DNA of 64,000 nucleotides from positions 104,876-168,875 of the forward strand of contig DYMU01000006.1 of assembly GCA_020721445.1 (NCBI GenBank), written 5' to 3'. Made by a program: the position numbers and the translations under genes. Numbering within the stretch: position 1 is the stretch's first letter; the number at the start of each line of letters is the position of its first letter. A model generated the notes under the pieces. The model was not told where the DNA came from. It made no database searches and saw only the letters and a program-made list of their open reading frames with translations. The DNA is from Gemmobacter nectariphilus (lineage in GTDB: Bacteria > Pseudomonadota > Alphaproteobacteria > Rhodobacterales > Rhodobacteraceae). Below are positions 9,103 through 18,738 of the stretch, piece by piece.

Positions 9103-9978
9103 ATGCACGCCATGCTGGGCTTGCCTGCTGTGTCACGCGAAGCCCCGGTGCTGCTGGCCGGGCCGACCGCCAGTGGCAAATCGGCGGTGGCAATGGAACT
9201 TGCGGCGCGCGATGGCCGGGTGATCGTCAATGCCGATGCGATGCAGGTCTATGGCTGCTGGCGGCTGCTGACGGCGCGGCCATCGGTTGCAGATGAAGCC
9301 GCCCTGCCACATGCGCTGTATGGGCATGTCGGGCGGGATCAGCCCTATTCGGTGGGGCATTGGCTGCGCGATGTGGCGGCCTGGCTGGACCGGCCGGTGG
9401 TCATTGTCGGCGGCACCGGGCTGTATTTCAGGGCCTTGACCGAAGGGCTGGCCCACGTGCCTGCGATCCCGCCCGAGGTGCGGGCCGAAGCGGATGCGCT
9501 GCGGATGGCCGACCCGGCAAGGATGCTGGCCGCGCTGGATGCGCGCACGGCGGCGCATATCGACCTTGCCAACCCCGCCCGGGTGCAGCGCGCCTGGGAG
9601 GTGTTGCGGGCCACCGGGCGCGGGCTGGCCGACTGGCAAAGCCAGACCCCGCCACCCCTGATCGCGCTGGCGCAGGCCGAGGCTTTGGTGTTTCACCCCG
9701 AGGTGGCCTGGCTGAACGCCCGGATCGACCGGCGATTTGATCAGATGATGGCGCAGGGCGCGCTGGACGAGGTGCGCGCCGAACTGCCGCTGTGGCAACC
9801 GACGCGCCCCAGCGCACGCGCCATCGGGACGCCGGAACTGGTGGCATATCTGCGCGGACAGGTGGCGCTGGATGCGGCGGTAGCTGCGGCAAAACTTGCC
9901 AGCCGCCAATATGCCAAACGTCAGCGCACCTGGTTTCGCAACCGGATGCGCGATTGGCAGAAAATCGCCATCGGCTGA
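9103..9978 (+). CDS. miaA: tRNA dimethylallyltransferase
   Basis: Adds the dimethylallyl group to A37 of tRNAs reading UNN codons. The P-loop GPTASGKSA lies near residues 17-25, with VNADAMQVY (general base Asp region), [10 protein letters not shown] and the C-terminal [11 protein letters not shown] tRNA-binding motif. The start is ambiguous: ATG 9103 is three bases after AGAGG while ATG 9112 is twelve bases after; I used the first, giving 291 residues. The leader is made of a dispersed repeat. It is divergent from pyrH and uses the DMAPP product of the MEP pathway encoded in the same region. Confidence 0.94.
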   Translation: MHAMLGLPAVSREAPVLLAGPTASGKSAVAMELAARDGRVIVNADAMQVYGCWRLLTARPSVADEAALPHALYGHVGRDQPYSVGHWLRDVAAWLDRPVVIVGGTGLYFRALTEGLAHVPAIPPEVRAEADALRMADPARMLAALDARTAAHIDLANPARVQRAWEVLRATGRGLADWQSQTPPPLIALAQAEALVFHPEVAWLNARIDRRFDQMMAQGALDEVRAELPLWQPTRPSARAIGTPELVAYLRGQVALDAAVAAAKLASRQYAKRQRTWFRNRMRDWQKIAIG

Positions 9979-10003
9979 GCAAAGAGCCGCCGAACGCCAT
10001 GGG

Positions 10004-10036
10004 TTATCCACAGCCGCCGCGATCGCCTGTGGACAA
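10004..10036. promoter_or_regulatory. Inverted pair of DnaA-box-like sites
   Basis: TTATCCACA (10004-10012) is a perfect match to the DnaA-box consensus. CTGTGGACAA (10027-10036) is an inverted second copy (TTGTCCACA, one mismatch). Together they form a 10-bp inverted repeat (TTATCCACAG / CTGTGGACAA) around a 13-base spacer containing CGATCG. It lies between miaA and the AraC-type gene. It could be a DnaA-regulated promoter, an operator for the AraC regulator, or chance. Confidence 0.5.
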
Positions 10037-10108
10037 GGTCATAATTTCGCTTGGGTTCAGCGGTATGAGGCGCTTATCTGGCATTCACAGAGCCAGTTTG
10101 GGACTTAC

Positions 10109-10906
10109 ATGACCGCGCATGCCGCCTTGTCACAGTTGCGCATCGTTGCGATCCCTCGCCTTGCTGTCGGCGGGCGCTGGCGCGTGGAAGCGATGCGGGC
10201 GATCTCCGAGCCGATGTTCTTGTGGTTCACCAAGGGCCAGGGCCGGATCACCATTGCCGGGGTGACGCGCGGCTACACCGCGCACAACGCGGTGTTCATT
10301 CCTCCCGGCGTGATGCACGGCTTTGAGGTGGGTCCGCAGGTCTATGGCACGGCGGTGTTCTTCGGCCGCGACAGCGGCGTGACCCTGCCAGACGCGCCAC
10401 AGCATCTGCGCATCCGCGAAGTGCATGCCCAGCAAGAGGTGAACGTGCTGCTGGACAGCATGCAGCGCGAGATGGACAGCGACATCCCGGCGCATGACCG
10501 CGCAACCCGGCATTATCTTGGGCTTCTGAGTGTCTGGCTGGAACGCCAGGCGGTCAAGGCCGCCGGCGAGGCGCCCAAGCCCGATGCCGCGCGGCGGTTG
10601 GTGGCGCGCTACACCGCATTGCTGGAGCGCGAGTTTCGCAACGGCACCGGGGTGGGCGCGTTTGCTGCGGCGCTTGGCGTCACCCCCACCCATCTGACCC
10701 GCTGTTGCCGCATCGCCTGTGGCAAGTCCGCCATCGAGGTGCTGCAAGACCGCCGGATCTTTGAGGCCCGCCGCCTGCTGAGCGAGACCGACCTGCCGGT
10801 GGCCAAGGTCGGCGAGGCGCTGGGGTTCACCTCGCCTGCCTATTTCACCCGGTCGTTCCAGCATCTGACCGGCCGGTCGCCCACCGCCTTTCGGCGTGAG
10901 GTCTAG
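10109..10906 (+). CDS. AraC family transcriptional regulator
   Basis: A 265-residue regulator with an N-terminal cupin-like sensing half (conserved pattern VFIPPGVMHGFEV around residue 63, typical of the arabinose-binding fold) and a C-terminal double helix-turn-helix (FAAALGVTPTHLTRCCR, then VAKVGEALGFTSPAYFTRSFQHLTGRSPTAFR). The ATG at 10109 was chosen because the open frame upstream shows no conserved character and overlaps miaA. The Shine-Dalgarno is weak. The target is not evident; the peptide ABC operon 230 bases downstream is a natural candidate, but this is inference. Confidence 0.88.
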   Translation: MTAHAALSQLRIVAIPRLAVGGRWRVEAMRAISEPMFLWFTKGQGRITIAGVTRGYTAHNAVFIPPGVMHGFEVGPQVYGTAVFFGRDSGVTLPDAPQHLRIREVHAQQEVNVLLDSMQREMDSDIPAHDRATRHYLGLLSVWLERQAVKAAGEAPKPDAARRLVARYTALLEREFRNGTGVGAFAAALGVTPTHLTRCCRIACGKSAIEVLQDRRIFEARRLLSETDLPVAKVGEALGFTSPAYFTRSFQHLTGRSPTAFRREV

Positions 10907-11054
10907 GTCGGTTTTCCGCCTTGATCTGTCGCTTTCACACCGACCGCTGTTACCAAACCTTCAATTTTGAGTCGCCACTGGAGGTTGACCTTCGGGGCAA
11001 AGTGTTGCGTTATGGTCCAATAGCAGCGCGAAATTGTGGGTTTGATGCAGGATT

Positions 11055-11076
11055 GCATGCCTGCAATCTGGCATGC
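11055..11076. promoter_or_regulatory. Palindrome upstream of the ABC importer operon
   Basis: GCATGCC (11055-11061) and GGCATGC (11070-11076) form a perfect 7-bp inverted repeat around eight bases, 62 bases before the binding-protein start. The rest of the 230-base gap (10907-11137) shows no gene. This is a candidate operator, possibly for the preceding AraC protein or another regulator. Confidence 0.35.
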
Positions 11077-11137
11077 GCAACCGGGCAACCGCCTGAAAAT
11101 ACAATACAAGATGGCAATGCCACGCAGGGAGAAGACA

Positions 11138-12784
11138 ATGACAGACATCATGACCACGGATCGCCCAATGCATCGGGCAGCGCAAGACTATGCCAACGAA
11201 GTGCGTGCAGGCAGCCTGAGCCGCCGCGAATTTCTGACCCGCGCCACGGCACTTGGCGTCGCAGTGCCAGCGGCCTATGGCCTGCTGGGTCTGACCGCCC
11301 CCGCAGCCGCGCAGACCCCGACCATGGGCGGCACGCTGCGGATGTCGATGGAAACGCGGGGACTGAAAGACCCGCGCACCGCCGACTGGAGCGAGATCAC
11401 CAACTTCACCCGTGGCTGGCTGGAATATCTGGTCGAATACAACAACGATGGCTCGATCCGCGGCATGCTGCTGGAAAGCTGGACCACGAATGACGACGCT
11501 ACCGAGTACACCTTGAAAGTGCGCCCCGGCGTCAAGTGGAACAATGGCGACGATTTCACCGCCGAAGATGTGGCCCACAACATCACCCGTTGGTGTGATG
11601 GCACCGCCGAGGGCAATTCGATGGCGGGACGAATGTCATCAATCATGAATGCCGAGACAAAGTCGAAGCGCGAAGGTGCCGTCACGGTGGTTGATCCACT
11701 GACGGTCACTCTTAAACTCAATGCCCCCGACATAACACTCATCGCGGGCATGGCGGATTATCCTGCAGCAGTGATGCACAAGTCCTATGAGAATGGTGAC
11801 CCGACCCTGTCTCCCGGAACGGGGCCGTTTCTGCCCGAAGTGAACGAAGTCGGCGTCCGGCAGGTTCTGGTCAGGAACGCGGCACACACCTGGTGGGGCA
11901 CGGCTGTCTATGGCGGTCCCTACCTTGACCGCATCGAATACATCGACCTTGGCTCTGACCCTGCCGCCGAAGTGGCCGCCGCCGGTTCGGGAGAGATAGA
12001 CGCCACCTATCAGTCGGTCGGCGAATTCATCACCGTGCTGGATGGTCTGGGCTGGGGCAAATCCGAAGCCGTCACTGCGTCCACATTGGTGGTGCGCTTC
12101 AGCCAATTGGCCGACGAATACAAGGATGTTAACGTCCGCAAGGCCTTGACTATGGCAGTCGACAACAATGTCGTGCTGGAATTGGGATATTCCGGTCTTG
12201 GGACCGTGGCCGAAAACCATCATGTCTGCCCGATCCACCCGGAATATGCCGAACTGCCCCCGCTTGTTGTCGATCCCGCGGCATCCAAGCAGATGATCGC
12301 CGATGCCGGCATGGCCGATTTCGAGTTCGAACTGATATCTCCAGACGACGCGTGGCAAGCGGCCACCTGCGATGCCATCGCCGCTCAGATTCGCGATGCG
12401 GGGATCAAGATCAAACGGACGGTGCTGCCCACGGCGACGTTCGGCAACGACTGGCTGAAATATCCTTTCTCTGCGACGCAATGGAACATGCGGCCTTTGG
12501 GCGTGCAAATCCTTGCCCTTGCCTACCGCTCGGGCGAGGCATGGAACGAGGCAGCCTTCTCGAATGCCGAGTTTGATGCCGAACTGGCCAAGGCAATGGC
12601 AATCGCCGACGCCGATGCCCGCCGCGTGGTGATGAAGCGGATCGAAGAGATCTTGCAGCAGGAAGGCGTGATGATCCAGCCTTACTGGCGCTCGACCTTC
12701 CGCCACTATGACCCGAGGGTCAAAGGCTGCGACATGCATGCAACCTTTGAACATCACCACTACAAGTGGTCGATCGACGCCTGA
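11138..12784 (+). CDS. ABC transporter substrate-binding protein, peptide/nickel family 5, Tat-exported
   Basis: Periplasmic ligand receptor (SBP_bac_5 type, 548 residues) of the importer encoded by the next three genes. A twin-arginine signal is clear: SRREFL at about 28-33, a hydrophobic stretch, and AAAQ cleavage. The mature part opens with GGTLRMSM and contains [39 protein letters not shown], the usual family-5 core. The start was chosen at 11138 because of the AGGGAGAAG ribosome site; longer frames upstream lack one. The ligand (oligopeptide, opine or other) cannot be read from sequence. Confidence 0.93.
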   Translation: MTDIMTTDRPMHRAAQDYANEVRAGSLSRREFLTRATALGVAVPAAYGLLGLTAPAAAQTPTMGGTLRMSMETRGLKDPRTADWSEITNFTRGWLEYLVEYNNDGSIRGMLLESWTTNDDATEYTLKVRPGVKWNNGDDFTAEDVAHNITRWCDGTAEGNSMAGRMSSIMNAETKSKREGAVTVVDPLTVTLKLNAPDITLIAGMADYPAAVMHKSYENGDPTLSPGTGPFLPEVNEVGVRQVLVRNAAHTWWGTAVYGGPYLDRIEYIDLGSDPAAEVAAAGSGEIDATYQSVGEFITVLDGLGWGKSEAVTASTLVVRFSQLADEYKDVNVRKALTMAVDNNVVLELGYSGLGTVAENHHVCPIHPEYAELPPLVVDPAASKQMIADAGMADFEFELISPDDAWQAATCDAIAAQIRDAGIKIKRTVLPTATFGNDWLKYPFSATQWNMRPLGVQILALAYRSGEAWNEAAFSNAEFDAELAKAMAIADADARRVVMKRIEEILQQEGVMIQPYWRSTFRHYDPRVKGCDMHATFEHHHYKWSIDA

Positions 12785-12873
12785 GCAACCGGTCCGCGGC
12801 GCGTGCCTGACACCGGGCGCGCGCCGCGGCCTTCGGCCAGACTGTCCCCTTGCCCCCATGGGAAAGGAGAACG

Positions 12874-13959
12874 ATGCTTTTCTTCATCCTCCGGCGTTCC
12901 GGCGTCATGGTGCTGACGGCACTGGCGCTGACGTTTGTCGTGTTCTTCATGACGAACCTGACGCCGAACCTTGAAAAGCTTGCCAAATCCGAAGCATCGG
13001 TTCGCATGTCGGATGATCAGGTGGCAAGCTGGCTGGACAGTCACGGTTTTACCCGCCCGCTGCTGGCGCGCTATGGCGAATGGCTGGGCGTGGTGCCGGG
13101 CTGGACCCATACCGACGCGTCAGGCCGCGTGACCGGGCGCTGCATCGGGCCAGACCGCGCCGCCGATGCAGCACCTGCGCGCTGTGGCGTGCTGCAAGGG
13201 GAATGGGGGCAATCATCGGTGTTCAAGCGCCCGGTGTCGGAAATCCTTGCCCGGTCGCTGGGTCATACCGGCTGGCTGATGCTGTGGGTGATGCTGGTGA
13301 TGGTGCCCACCGCCCTGCTGATCGGGGTCTTGTCGGGCATGCGCGAAGGCACCGCCACCGACCGCATCCTGTCGACCTTTGCCATCGCAACCACCGCCAC
13401 CCCGGAATATGTCTCGGGTGTGATCCTGATTGTGGTGTTCGGCTCGGCCACCGCCGGGATCTCGCCGATCCTGGCCGAATGGGGCTGGATTTCGGGGCGC
13501 ACCCTGTTTCAGGGCACCGCCACCAGCGCGATGACCAAGATCACCTTCTGGAACTTCGGCCTGCCGGTCATCACCATAGCACTTTATGGCATCGGCTATA
13601 TCGCCCGCATGACCCGCGCCTCGATGACCGAGGTGATGACCCAGCAATATATCCGCACGGCGCGGCTCAAGGGCGTATCATTCGCGCAGATCATCGTGAA
13701 ACACGCCCTGCGCAACGCACTTATCGCGCCTTTCACCGTGATCATGCTGCAATTTCCCTGGCTGTTGAACGGCGTGGTCATTGTCGAGACCCTGTTCAAC
13801 TACAAGGGCTTTGGCTGGACGCTGGTTCAGGCCGCCGGCAACAATGACATCCAGCTTCTGCTGGCCTGTTCGGTGGTGGCGGTGCTGGTGGTGCTGGTGA
13901 CACAGCTGATCTCGGACATCGGCTATGTCTTCCTGAACCCCCGCATCCGGCTCAGTTGA
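12874..13959 (+). CDS. ABC transporter permease, DppB-type
   Basis: First inner-membrane permease of the importer (361 residues), with an N-terminal membrane helix, a periplasmic segment of about 70 residues containing two Cys, then five further helices. The EAA loop is readable as MTRASMTEVMTQQYIRTARLKGVSFAQIIVKHALRNALI, which docks on the ATPase. The ATG at 12874 has AAAGGAGA upstream. It follows the binding protein by 89 bases and precedes the second permease by ten bases. Confidence 0.93.
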   Translation: MLFFILRRSGVMVLTALALTFVVFFMTNLTPNLEKLAKSEASVRMSDDQVASWLDSHGFTRPLLARYGEWLGVVPGWTHTDASGRVTGRCIGPDRAADAAPARCGVLQGEWGQSSVFKRPVSEILARSLGHTGWLMLWVMLVMVPTALLIGVLSGMREGTATDRILSTFAIATTATPEYVSGVILIVVFGSATAGISPILAEWGWISGRTLFQGTATSAMTKITFWNFGLPVITIALYGIGYIARMTRASMTEVMTQQYIRTARLKGVSFAQIIVKHALRNALIAPFTVIMLQFPWLLNGVVIVETLFNYKGFGWTLVQAAGNNDIQLLLACSVVAVLVVLVTQLISDIGYVFLNPRIRLS

Positions 13960-13969
13960 AAGGCACGCA

Positions 13970-15124
13970 ATGGACCCGCTTACCTGGCCCCTGATCCTTG
14001 CCAAGATGGCCGTGCAGTTCGTGCCGGTCTGGATCGCGCTTGGCCTGACATTCGCGCTGTCATGGCACTATCGCCGCCGCCTGGGGCTTTACGGCCAGCT
14101 GTATGACTCCTCCGTCGGCAGGCTCGGTTTTGCCATCGTGATGTTTTGGGTGTTCACCGCGCTCTTTGCCGACCTGATCGTGACCCACGACCCGTTGGCC
14201 CAGCTTTCGGGCATGAAGAACGCCCTGCCCGGCGCGCCCGTCAAAGGCTCCGAAGGCACATGGTATCTGCTGGGCGGCGACAATCTGGCGCGTGATGTGT
14301 TCTCGCGCATGGTGATGGGCGCACGGCGCGTGCTGATCATCGCCCCCGCCGCCACGGTGATTGCCTTCATGGTCGGCATCACCCTTGGCCTGCCGGCGGG
14401 CTATTTCGGCGGCAAACTCGACACGGCGCTCAGCTTCATCGCCAATCTCGTGCTGGCCTTCCCGGTGATCTTGCTGTTTTACCTGCTGGTCACGCCCGAG
14501 ATCAGGGTGACCGGCATCCCCACCGCGCTGGCCGCCGTGCTGTTCCTGTTCCCGGTGATCTTCGTCGCCGTCCTGCTCAACAGCCGCTATTTCACCAACC
14601 CACCGCGTCGCAACCTTTATGTCGGCGCGTCCCTCGCCCTTGGCCTCTGGGCCTATTCCGGCCTTGCCTTCAACATGGACCCGACCGGCCTGTGGTCGAT
14701 GGACCCCAATCTGCTCAACGTCTTCGTCTCGGTGGTCTTCGTCAACGCGCCAACCGTGTTCCGCATCGTGCGCGGCATCGTGCTCGACCTCAAATCGCGC
14801 GACTACGTTGCCGCCGGCCAGACCCGCGGCGAAGGCCCGTGGTATATCATGCTGTGGGAAATCCTGCCCAACGCCCGTGGCCCCTTGATCGTCGATTTCT
14901 GCCTGCGCATCGGCTATACCACCATCCTGCTGGGCACGCTTGGCTTTTTCGGCCTTGGCGTCAGCCCCGAATCCGCCGACTGGGGCAGCACCATTGACGA
15001 TGGCCGCCGCCTTCTGGCGATCTACCCCCACCCCGCCGTCGTCCCTGCCCTTGCCTTGATGAGCCTGGTTCTCGGCCTCAACCTGCTCGCCGACGGTTTG
15101 CGCGAAGAATCGATGCGCGACTGA
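13970..15124 (+). CDS. ABC transporter permease, DppC-type
   Basis: Second permease (384 residues), longer than typical DppC proteins because of extra sequence between helices (about 170-250). It keeps the DppC landmarks: HDPLAQ then GTWYLLGGDNLARDVFSRMVMGARRVL, and an EAA loop near RDYVAAGQTRGEGPWYIMLWEILPNARGPLIVDF. The C-terminal GFFGLGVSPESADWG is also classic. It is ten bases after the first permease and followed by a dispersed repeat before the ATPase gene. Confidence 0.92.
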   Translation: MDPLTWPLILAKMAVQFVPVWIALGLTFALSWHYRRRLGLYGQLYDSSVGRLGFAIVMFWVFTALFADLIVTHDPLAQLSGMKNALPGAPVKGSEGTWYLLGGDNLARDVFSRMVMGARRVLIIAPAATVIAFMVGITLGLPAGYFGGKLDTALSFIANLVLAFPVILLFYLLVTPEIRVTGIPTALAAVLFLFPVIFVAVLLNSRYFTNPPRRNLYVGASLALGLWAYSGLAFNMDPTGLWSMDPNLLNVFVSVVFVNAPTVFRIVRGIVLDLKSRDYVAAGQTRGEGPWYIMLWEILPNARGPLIVDFCLRIGYTTILLGTLGFFGLGVSPESADWGSTIDDGRRLLAIYPHPAVVPALALMSLVLGLNLLADGLREESMRD

Positions 15125-15154
15125 CTTTCTCTTTCGACAAATATCCCGGGGGGC
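15124..15154 (-). repeat. Dispersed repeat, class A (minus orientation)
   Basis: Read on the minus strand: GCCCCCCGGGATATTTGTCG followed by AAAGAGAAAGT. It matches copies at 42131 and 58880 and fills most of the gap between the second permease and the ATPase gene. Confidence 0.65.
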
Positions 15155-15233
15155 AGCCAGCGTATCGCCATCGGTTCAAGAAACGATGGCTGCGGGCTGG
15201 CCCCCGGTCCCGCAGATTCCCAAAGGAACCGAC

Positions 15234-17327
15234 ATGACCGAATGGGACACCTCCAAACCCATCCTCGAAATCGAAAACCTCTCGATCAGCTTCTTCACCC
15301 GCCTGCGCGAGATTCCGGCGGTGATGGATTTTTCCTGCAGCGTGATGCCGGGCGAAGCGATGGGGCTGGTGGGCGAATCCGGGTGTGGCAAATCCACCGT
15401 GGCACTGGCCGTGATGCGCGATTTGGGGCGCAACGGCCGCATCACCGCAGGCTCGATCCGGTTCAAGGGCCGCGACCTGACCCATATGACCGAAGACGAT
15501 CTGCGCCACATCCGCGGCAAAGAAATCGCGATGATCTACCAAGAACCGATGGCCAGCCTGAACCCCGCGATGCGGGTGGGCGACCAACTGGCCGAGGTGC
15601 CGATGATCCACCGCGGGCTGTCGCACGCTGACGCCATGGCACAGGCCCGGCAGATCATTTCCGACGTGCGCCTGCCCGACCCCGACCGCATCTTGCGCGC
15701 CTACCCGCACCAGTTGTCGGGCGGCCAGCAGCAGCGCATCGTCATCGCCATGGCGCTGATGGCCAAGCCCGCGCTGTTGATCCTGGATGAGCCGACCACA
15801 GCACTTGATGTGACGGTCGAGGCGGGCATCGTCGATCTGGTCAAGGATCTGGGGCGCAAATACGGCACCTCGATGCTGTTCATCAGCCACAACCTTGGCC
15901 TGATTTTGGATGTCTGCAACCGGCTGTGTGTGATGTATTCCGGCGAGGCGGTGGAAACGGGCACTGTGACCGAGGTGTTCGACCGCATGCGCCACCCCTA
16001 TACCCAGGCGCTGTTCCGCTCGATCCCGCTGCCAGGGGCCGACAAGAACGCGCGTCCGCTGATCGCCATTCCGGGCAATTTCCCGCTGCCGCATGAACGG
16101 CCAAGGGGCTGCAATTTTGGCCCGCGCTGCGATTATTTCGAAGCAGGGCGCTGCGATGCCGCCACCGTTCCGATGGATCTGGTGCCGGGGTCAAGCCGCC
16201 ACGAAACCCGCTGCCTGCGCTGGCGCGACATCGATTGGGCGGCCCCGCCCAAGGCAGGCCGTGTCACCGAAAAGCTGGCGCCGGGACGGCTGGTGCTGAA
16301 GCTTGAGGATCTCAAGAAATACTATTCCGTGTCATCCGGCGCCTTTGGCGGTGGCGCGGAAAAGGTGGTCAAGGCCAATGAATCGCTGTCCTTTGAGGCG
16401 CGCGAGAATGAAACCCTTGCCATCGTCGGCGAATCCGGTTGCGGCAAATCCACCTTTGCCAAGGTGCTGATGGGGTTGGAGACCGCGACCGATGGCCAGA
16501 TCATGCTGTTTGATGAAAACGTGCAGGACACCCCGATTCAGGCGCGCAACACAGACACGGTGTCCAAGCTGCAAATGGTGTTCCAGAACCCTTTCGACAC
16601 GCTGAACCCGTCGATGACCGTGGGCCGCCAGATCATCCGCGCGCTGGAGATTTTCCAGAAGGGCACTTCCGACGCCGACCGGGTCGAGCGGATGCTGACC
16701 CTGATGGATATGGTCAAACTGCCGCGCGCCTTTGCCGACCGGATGCCGCGCCAGTTGTCGGGCGGGCAAAAGCAGCGCGTCGGCATCGCCCGCGCCTTCG
16801 CCGGCGGCGCAAAGATCGTGGTGGCCGATGAGCCGGTGTCGGCGCTGGATGTGTCGGTGCAGGCCGCCGTCACCGATCTGTTGATGGATATCCAGCGCGA
16901 AAACCACACCACGCTGTTGTTCATCAGCCATGATCTGTCGATCGTGCGCTATCTGTCGGACCGTGTGATGGTGATGTATCTGGGCCATGTGGTGGAAATG
17001 GGCACCACCGATCAGGTGTTCAGCCCGCCCTACCACCCCTATACCGAGGCGCTGCTGTCGGCGGTGCCGATTGCCGACACAAGGGTGAAAAAGCGCCGGA
17101 TCGTGCTGGAGGGCGACATCCCCAGCGCCATGAACCCGCCGCCCGGCTGCCCGTTCCAGACCCGCTGCCGCTGGAAAACCGAAGTGCCGGGGGATTTGTG
17201 CGACACGGACCTGCCACCGGTCAAGGTGATGGCGGGCGGCCACCAGATCAAATGCCACCTGAGTGACGATATCCTGAACGGGATGGAGCCGGTGATCAGC
17301 ATGGCCGCCGACGAGGCGCGGGGCTGA
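15234..17327 (+). CDS. Fused double ATPase of the peptide-type ABC importer (DppD-DppF)
   Basis: A 697-residue protein with two complete ATPase domains, replacing the usual DppD and DppF pair. Domain 1 has Walker A GESGCGKST (47-55), signature LSGGQQQR and Walker B LLILDEPTTALD. Domain 2 has Walker A GESGCGKST near 398-406, LSGGQKQR and VVADEPVSALD. Each half ends with the oligopeptide-transporter C-terminal motif, including Cys-containing GCNFGPRCDYFEAGRCD and GCPFQTRCRWKTEVPGDLC, which in relatives hold an iron-sulfur or metal site. The ATG at 15234 follows AAAGGAACC. Fused ATPases of this kind are common in this transporter class. Confidence 0.94.
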   Translation: MTEWDTSKPILEIENLSISFFTRLREIPAVMDFSCSVMPGEAMGLVGESGCGKSTVALAVMRDLGRNGRITAGSIRFKGRDLTHMTEDDLRHIRGKEIAMIYQEPMASLNPAMRVGDQLAEVPMIHRGLSHADAMAQARQIISDVRLPDPDRILRAYPHQLSGGQQQRIVIAMALMAKPALLILDEPTTALDVTVEAGIVDLVKDLGRKYGTSMLFISHNLGLILDVCNRLCVMYSGEAVETGTVTEVFDRMRHPYTQALFRSIPLPGADKNARPLIAIPGNFPLPHERPRGCNFGPRCDYFEAGRCDAATVPMDLVPGSSRHETRCLRWRDIDWAAPPKAGRVTEKLAPGRLVLKLEDLKKYYSVSSGAFGGGAEKVVKANESLSFEARENETLAIVGESGCGKSTFAKVLMGLETATDGQIMLFDENVQDTPIQARNTDTVSKLQMVFQNPFDTLNPSMTVGRQIIRALEIFQKGTSDADRVERMLTLMDMVKLPRAFADRMPRQLSGGQKQRVGIARAFAGGAKIVVADEPVSALDVSVQAAVTDLLMDIQRENHTTLLFISHDLSIVRYLSDRVMVMYLGHVVEMGTTDQVFSPPYHPYTEALLSAVPIADTRVKKRRIVLEGDIPSAMNPPPGCPFQTRCRWKTEVPGDLCDTDLPPVKVMAGGHQIKCHLSDDILNGMEPVISMAADEARG

Positions 17328-17335
17328 CTGCGGAT

Positions 17336-17368
17336 GCCTCCGGCGGGAGTATTTCGCAAGCAGCAATG
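17336..17368 (+). repeat. Dispersed repeat, class B copy 1
   Basis: GCCTCCGGCGGGAGTATTTC followed by GCAAGCAGCAATG. It lies in the 54-base gap between the convergent ATPase and Mth938-like genes. Related to the inverted pair at 26206-26290. Confidence 0.7.
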
Positions 17369-17381
17369 CAAAGGCGCGGGA

Positions 17382-17750
17382 TCAGCTTTTGATGGCATGC
17401 ACCGGCAATAGCGCGGCCGAGATGCGGCGGCCTTCGGACAACAGCACGTTGTAGGTGCGGCAGGCGGCGGGGGAACTCATCACCTCGACGCCGATGCCCG
17501 AGGCCTCGATCAGGGTGCGAAAGGCGGCGGGCGGGTGGGCAATCTCGGCCCCCATCCCGACAAACAGCACGTCAATCTTGCCGACCAGTGACAGCGGCGT
17601 TTCAGTATCGTCAAGGCCGCCCCAAGGCCCGGCATCCCACGGCGTGATCAGGCAAGCACCGCGCAGGACCGTGCCGCCGATGCGGAAAAAGCCCGGGCCA
17701 TAGCCTTCGATCGGGCGGGCGGTGCCATACTGGATTTCGGTCAGGCGCAT
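17382..17750 (-). CDS. Mth938-like domain protein (DUF498/NDUFAF3 family)
   Basis: A 122-residue protein of the Mth938/DUF498 family, whose mitochondrial relative NDUFAF3 helps assemble complex I; bacterial function is unsettled. The pattern YGPGFFRIGG, then VDVLFVGMG-like (KIDVLFVGMGAEI), then GIGVEVMSSPAACRTYNVLLSEGR is characteristic. The start at 17750 lies four bases after the secF stop, so it is the last gene of the yajC-secD-secF operon, an arrangement frequent in alphaproteobacteria. A longer open frame upstream overlaps secF and was rejected. Confidence 0.88.
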   Translation of the reverse strand: MRLTEIQYGTARPIEGYGPGFFRIGGTVLRGACLITPWDAGPWGGLDDTETPLSLVGKIDVLFVGMGAEIAHPPAAFRTLIEASGIGVEVMSSPAACRTYNVLLSEGRRISAALLPVHAIKS

Positions 17751-17754
17751 GGCG

Positions 17755-18726
17755 TCAGGCGTCGATATTGGCAAACTCGTCCGGCGCGCCCTTGTTGGGC
17801 TTGTCCGTTCGGTCAAGCCCGATGGCCAGCACGATGTTCTTGGCGACATAGACCGACGAATAGGTGCCGATCACGATGCCGAAGGTGATGGCAAAGACAA
17901 AGCCACGGATCACATCGCCGCCAAAGATCAGCATGGCGATCAGCGCGATCAGCGTGGTGCCGGTGGTCATCAGGGTGCGCGACAGGGTTTCATTGGCTGA
18001 CAGGTTCATCACGTCACGCAGCGGCATTGTCTTGTATTTGATCAGGTTTTCACGCAGCCGGTCAAAGATCACCACGGTGTCGTTGATCGAATAGCCCAGA
18101 ATCGTCAGCAAGGCCGCGACGATGGCCAGATCAAACTTGATCTGGAACAGCGCGAACACGCCTATGGTTATGATCACGTCATGCAGCAGCGCCGCGACCG
18201 CGCCGACCGCATATTGCCATTCGAACCGCAGCCAGATGTAGATCAGGATCGCCCCCGATGCCCCCAGAACGGCCAGAATAGCGCTCCAGATCAACTCTCC
18301 CGAGACCTTGGGGCCAACCGATTCAACCGACGGGAAGGTGATCGCCGGGTCAGCCGCCTTGAGCGCCGTCTCTAGCGCCGCAATGGTTTCAGGCAGCACT
18401 GCTTCGGCCCCGTCCTGGGCTGCGATGCGAACCTGCGCCACGTGCTGATCGGCGCGGAACGATGGATCGAACACCTCGGTGATCGACACGTCGCCCAGAT
18501 CCAGCGTGCCAAGCGCCGTGCGATAGGCCCCGACATCGACCGGCGTTGTGCTTTCGGTGCGGATCGTGGTGCCGCCCTGAAAGTCGATGCCGAAGTTCAA
18601 CCCCATCACCAGCCACAGCACCACCGACGCCACAACCATGAAGGCCGACGCGCCCAAGGTGGCCCATTGATAGGCGAAGAAGTTGATATTGGTGTGTTCG
18701 GGCGCAAGCCGCAGACGAAAGGCCAT
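17755..18726 (-). CDS. secF: Protein translocase subunit SecF
   Basis: With SecD, uses the proton gradient to complete Sec-dependent export. 323 residues with six expected membrane helices, a periplasmic domain after helix 1 (starting GIDFQGGTTIRT), and the conserved IGYSINDTVVIFDRLREN stretch followed by NETLSRTLMTTGTTLIAL. It lies 12 bases after secD, in the usual order. Confidence 0.97.
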   Translation of the reverse strand: MAFRLRLAPEHTNINFFAYQWATLGASAFMVVASVVLWLVMGLNFGIDFQGGTTIRTESTTPVDVGAYRTALGTLDLGDVSITEVFDPSFRADQHVAQVRIAAQDGAEAVLPETIAALETALKAADPAITFPSVESVGPKVSGELIWSAILAVLGASGAILIYIWLRFEWQYAVGAVAALLHDVIITIGVFALFQIKFDLAIVAALLTILGYSINDTVVIFDRLRENLIKYKTMPLRDVMNLSANETLSRTLMTTGTTLIALIAMLIFGGDVIRGFVFAITFGIVIGTYSSVYVAKNIVLAIGLDRTDKPNKGAPDEFANIDA

Positions 18727-18738
18727 GGGTTCTTTCCC

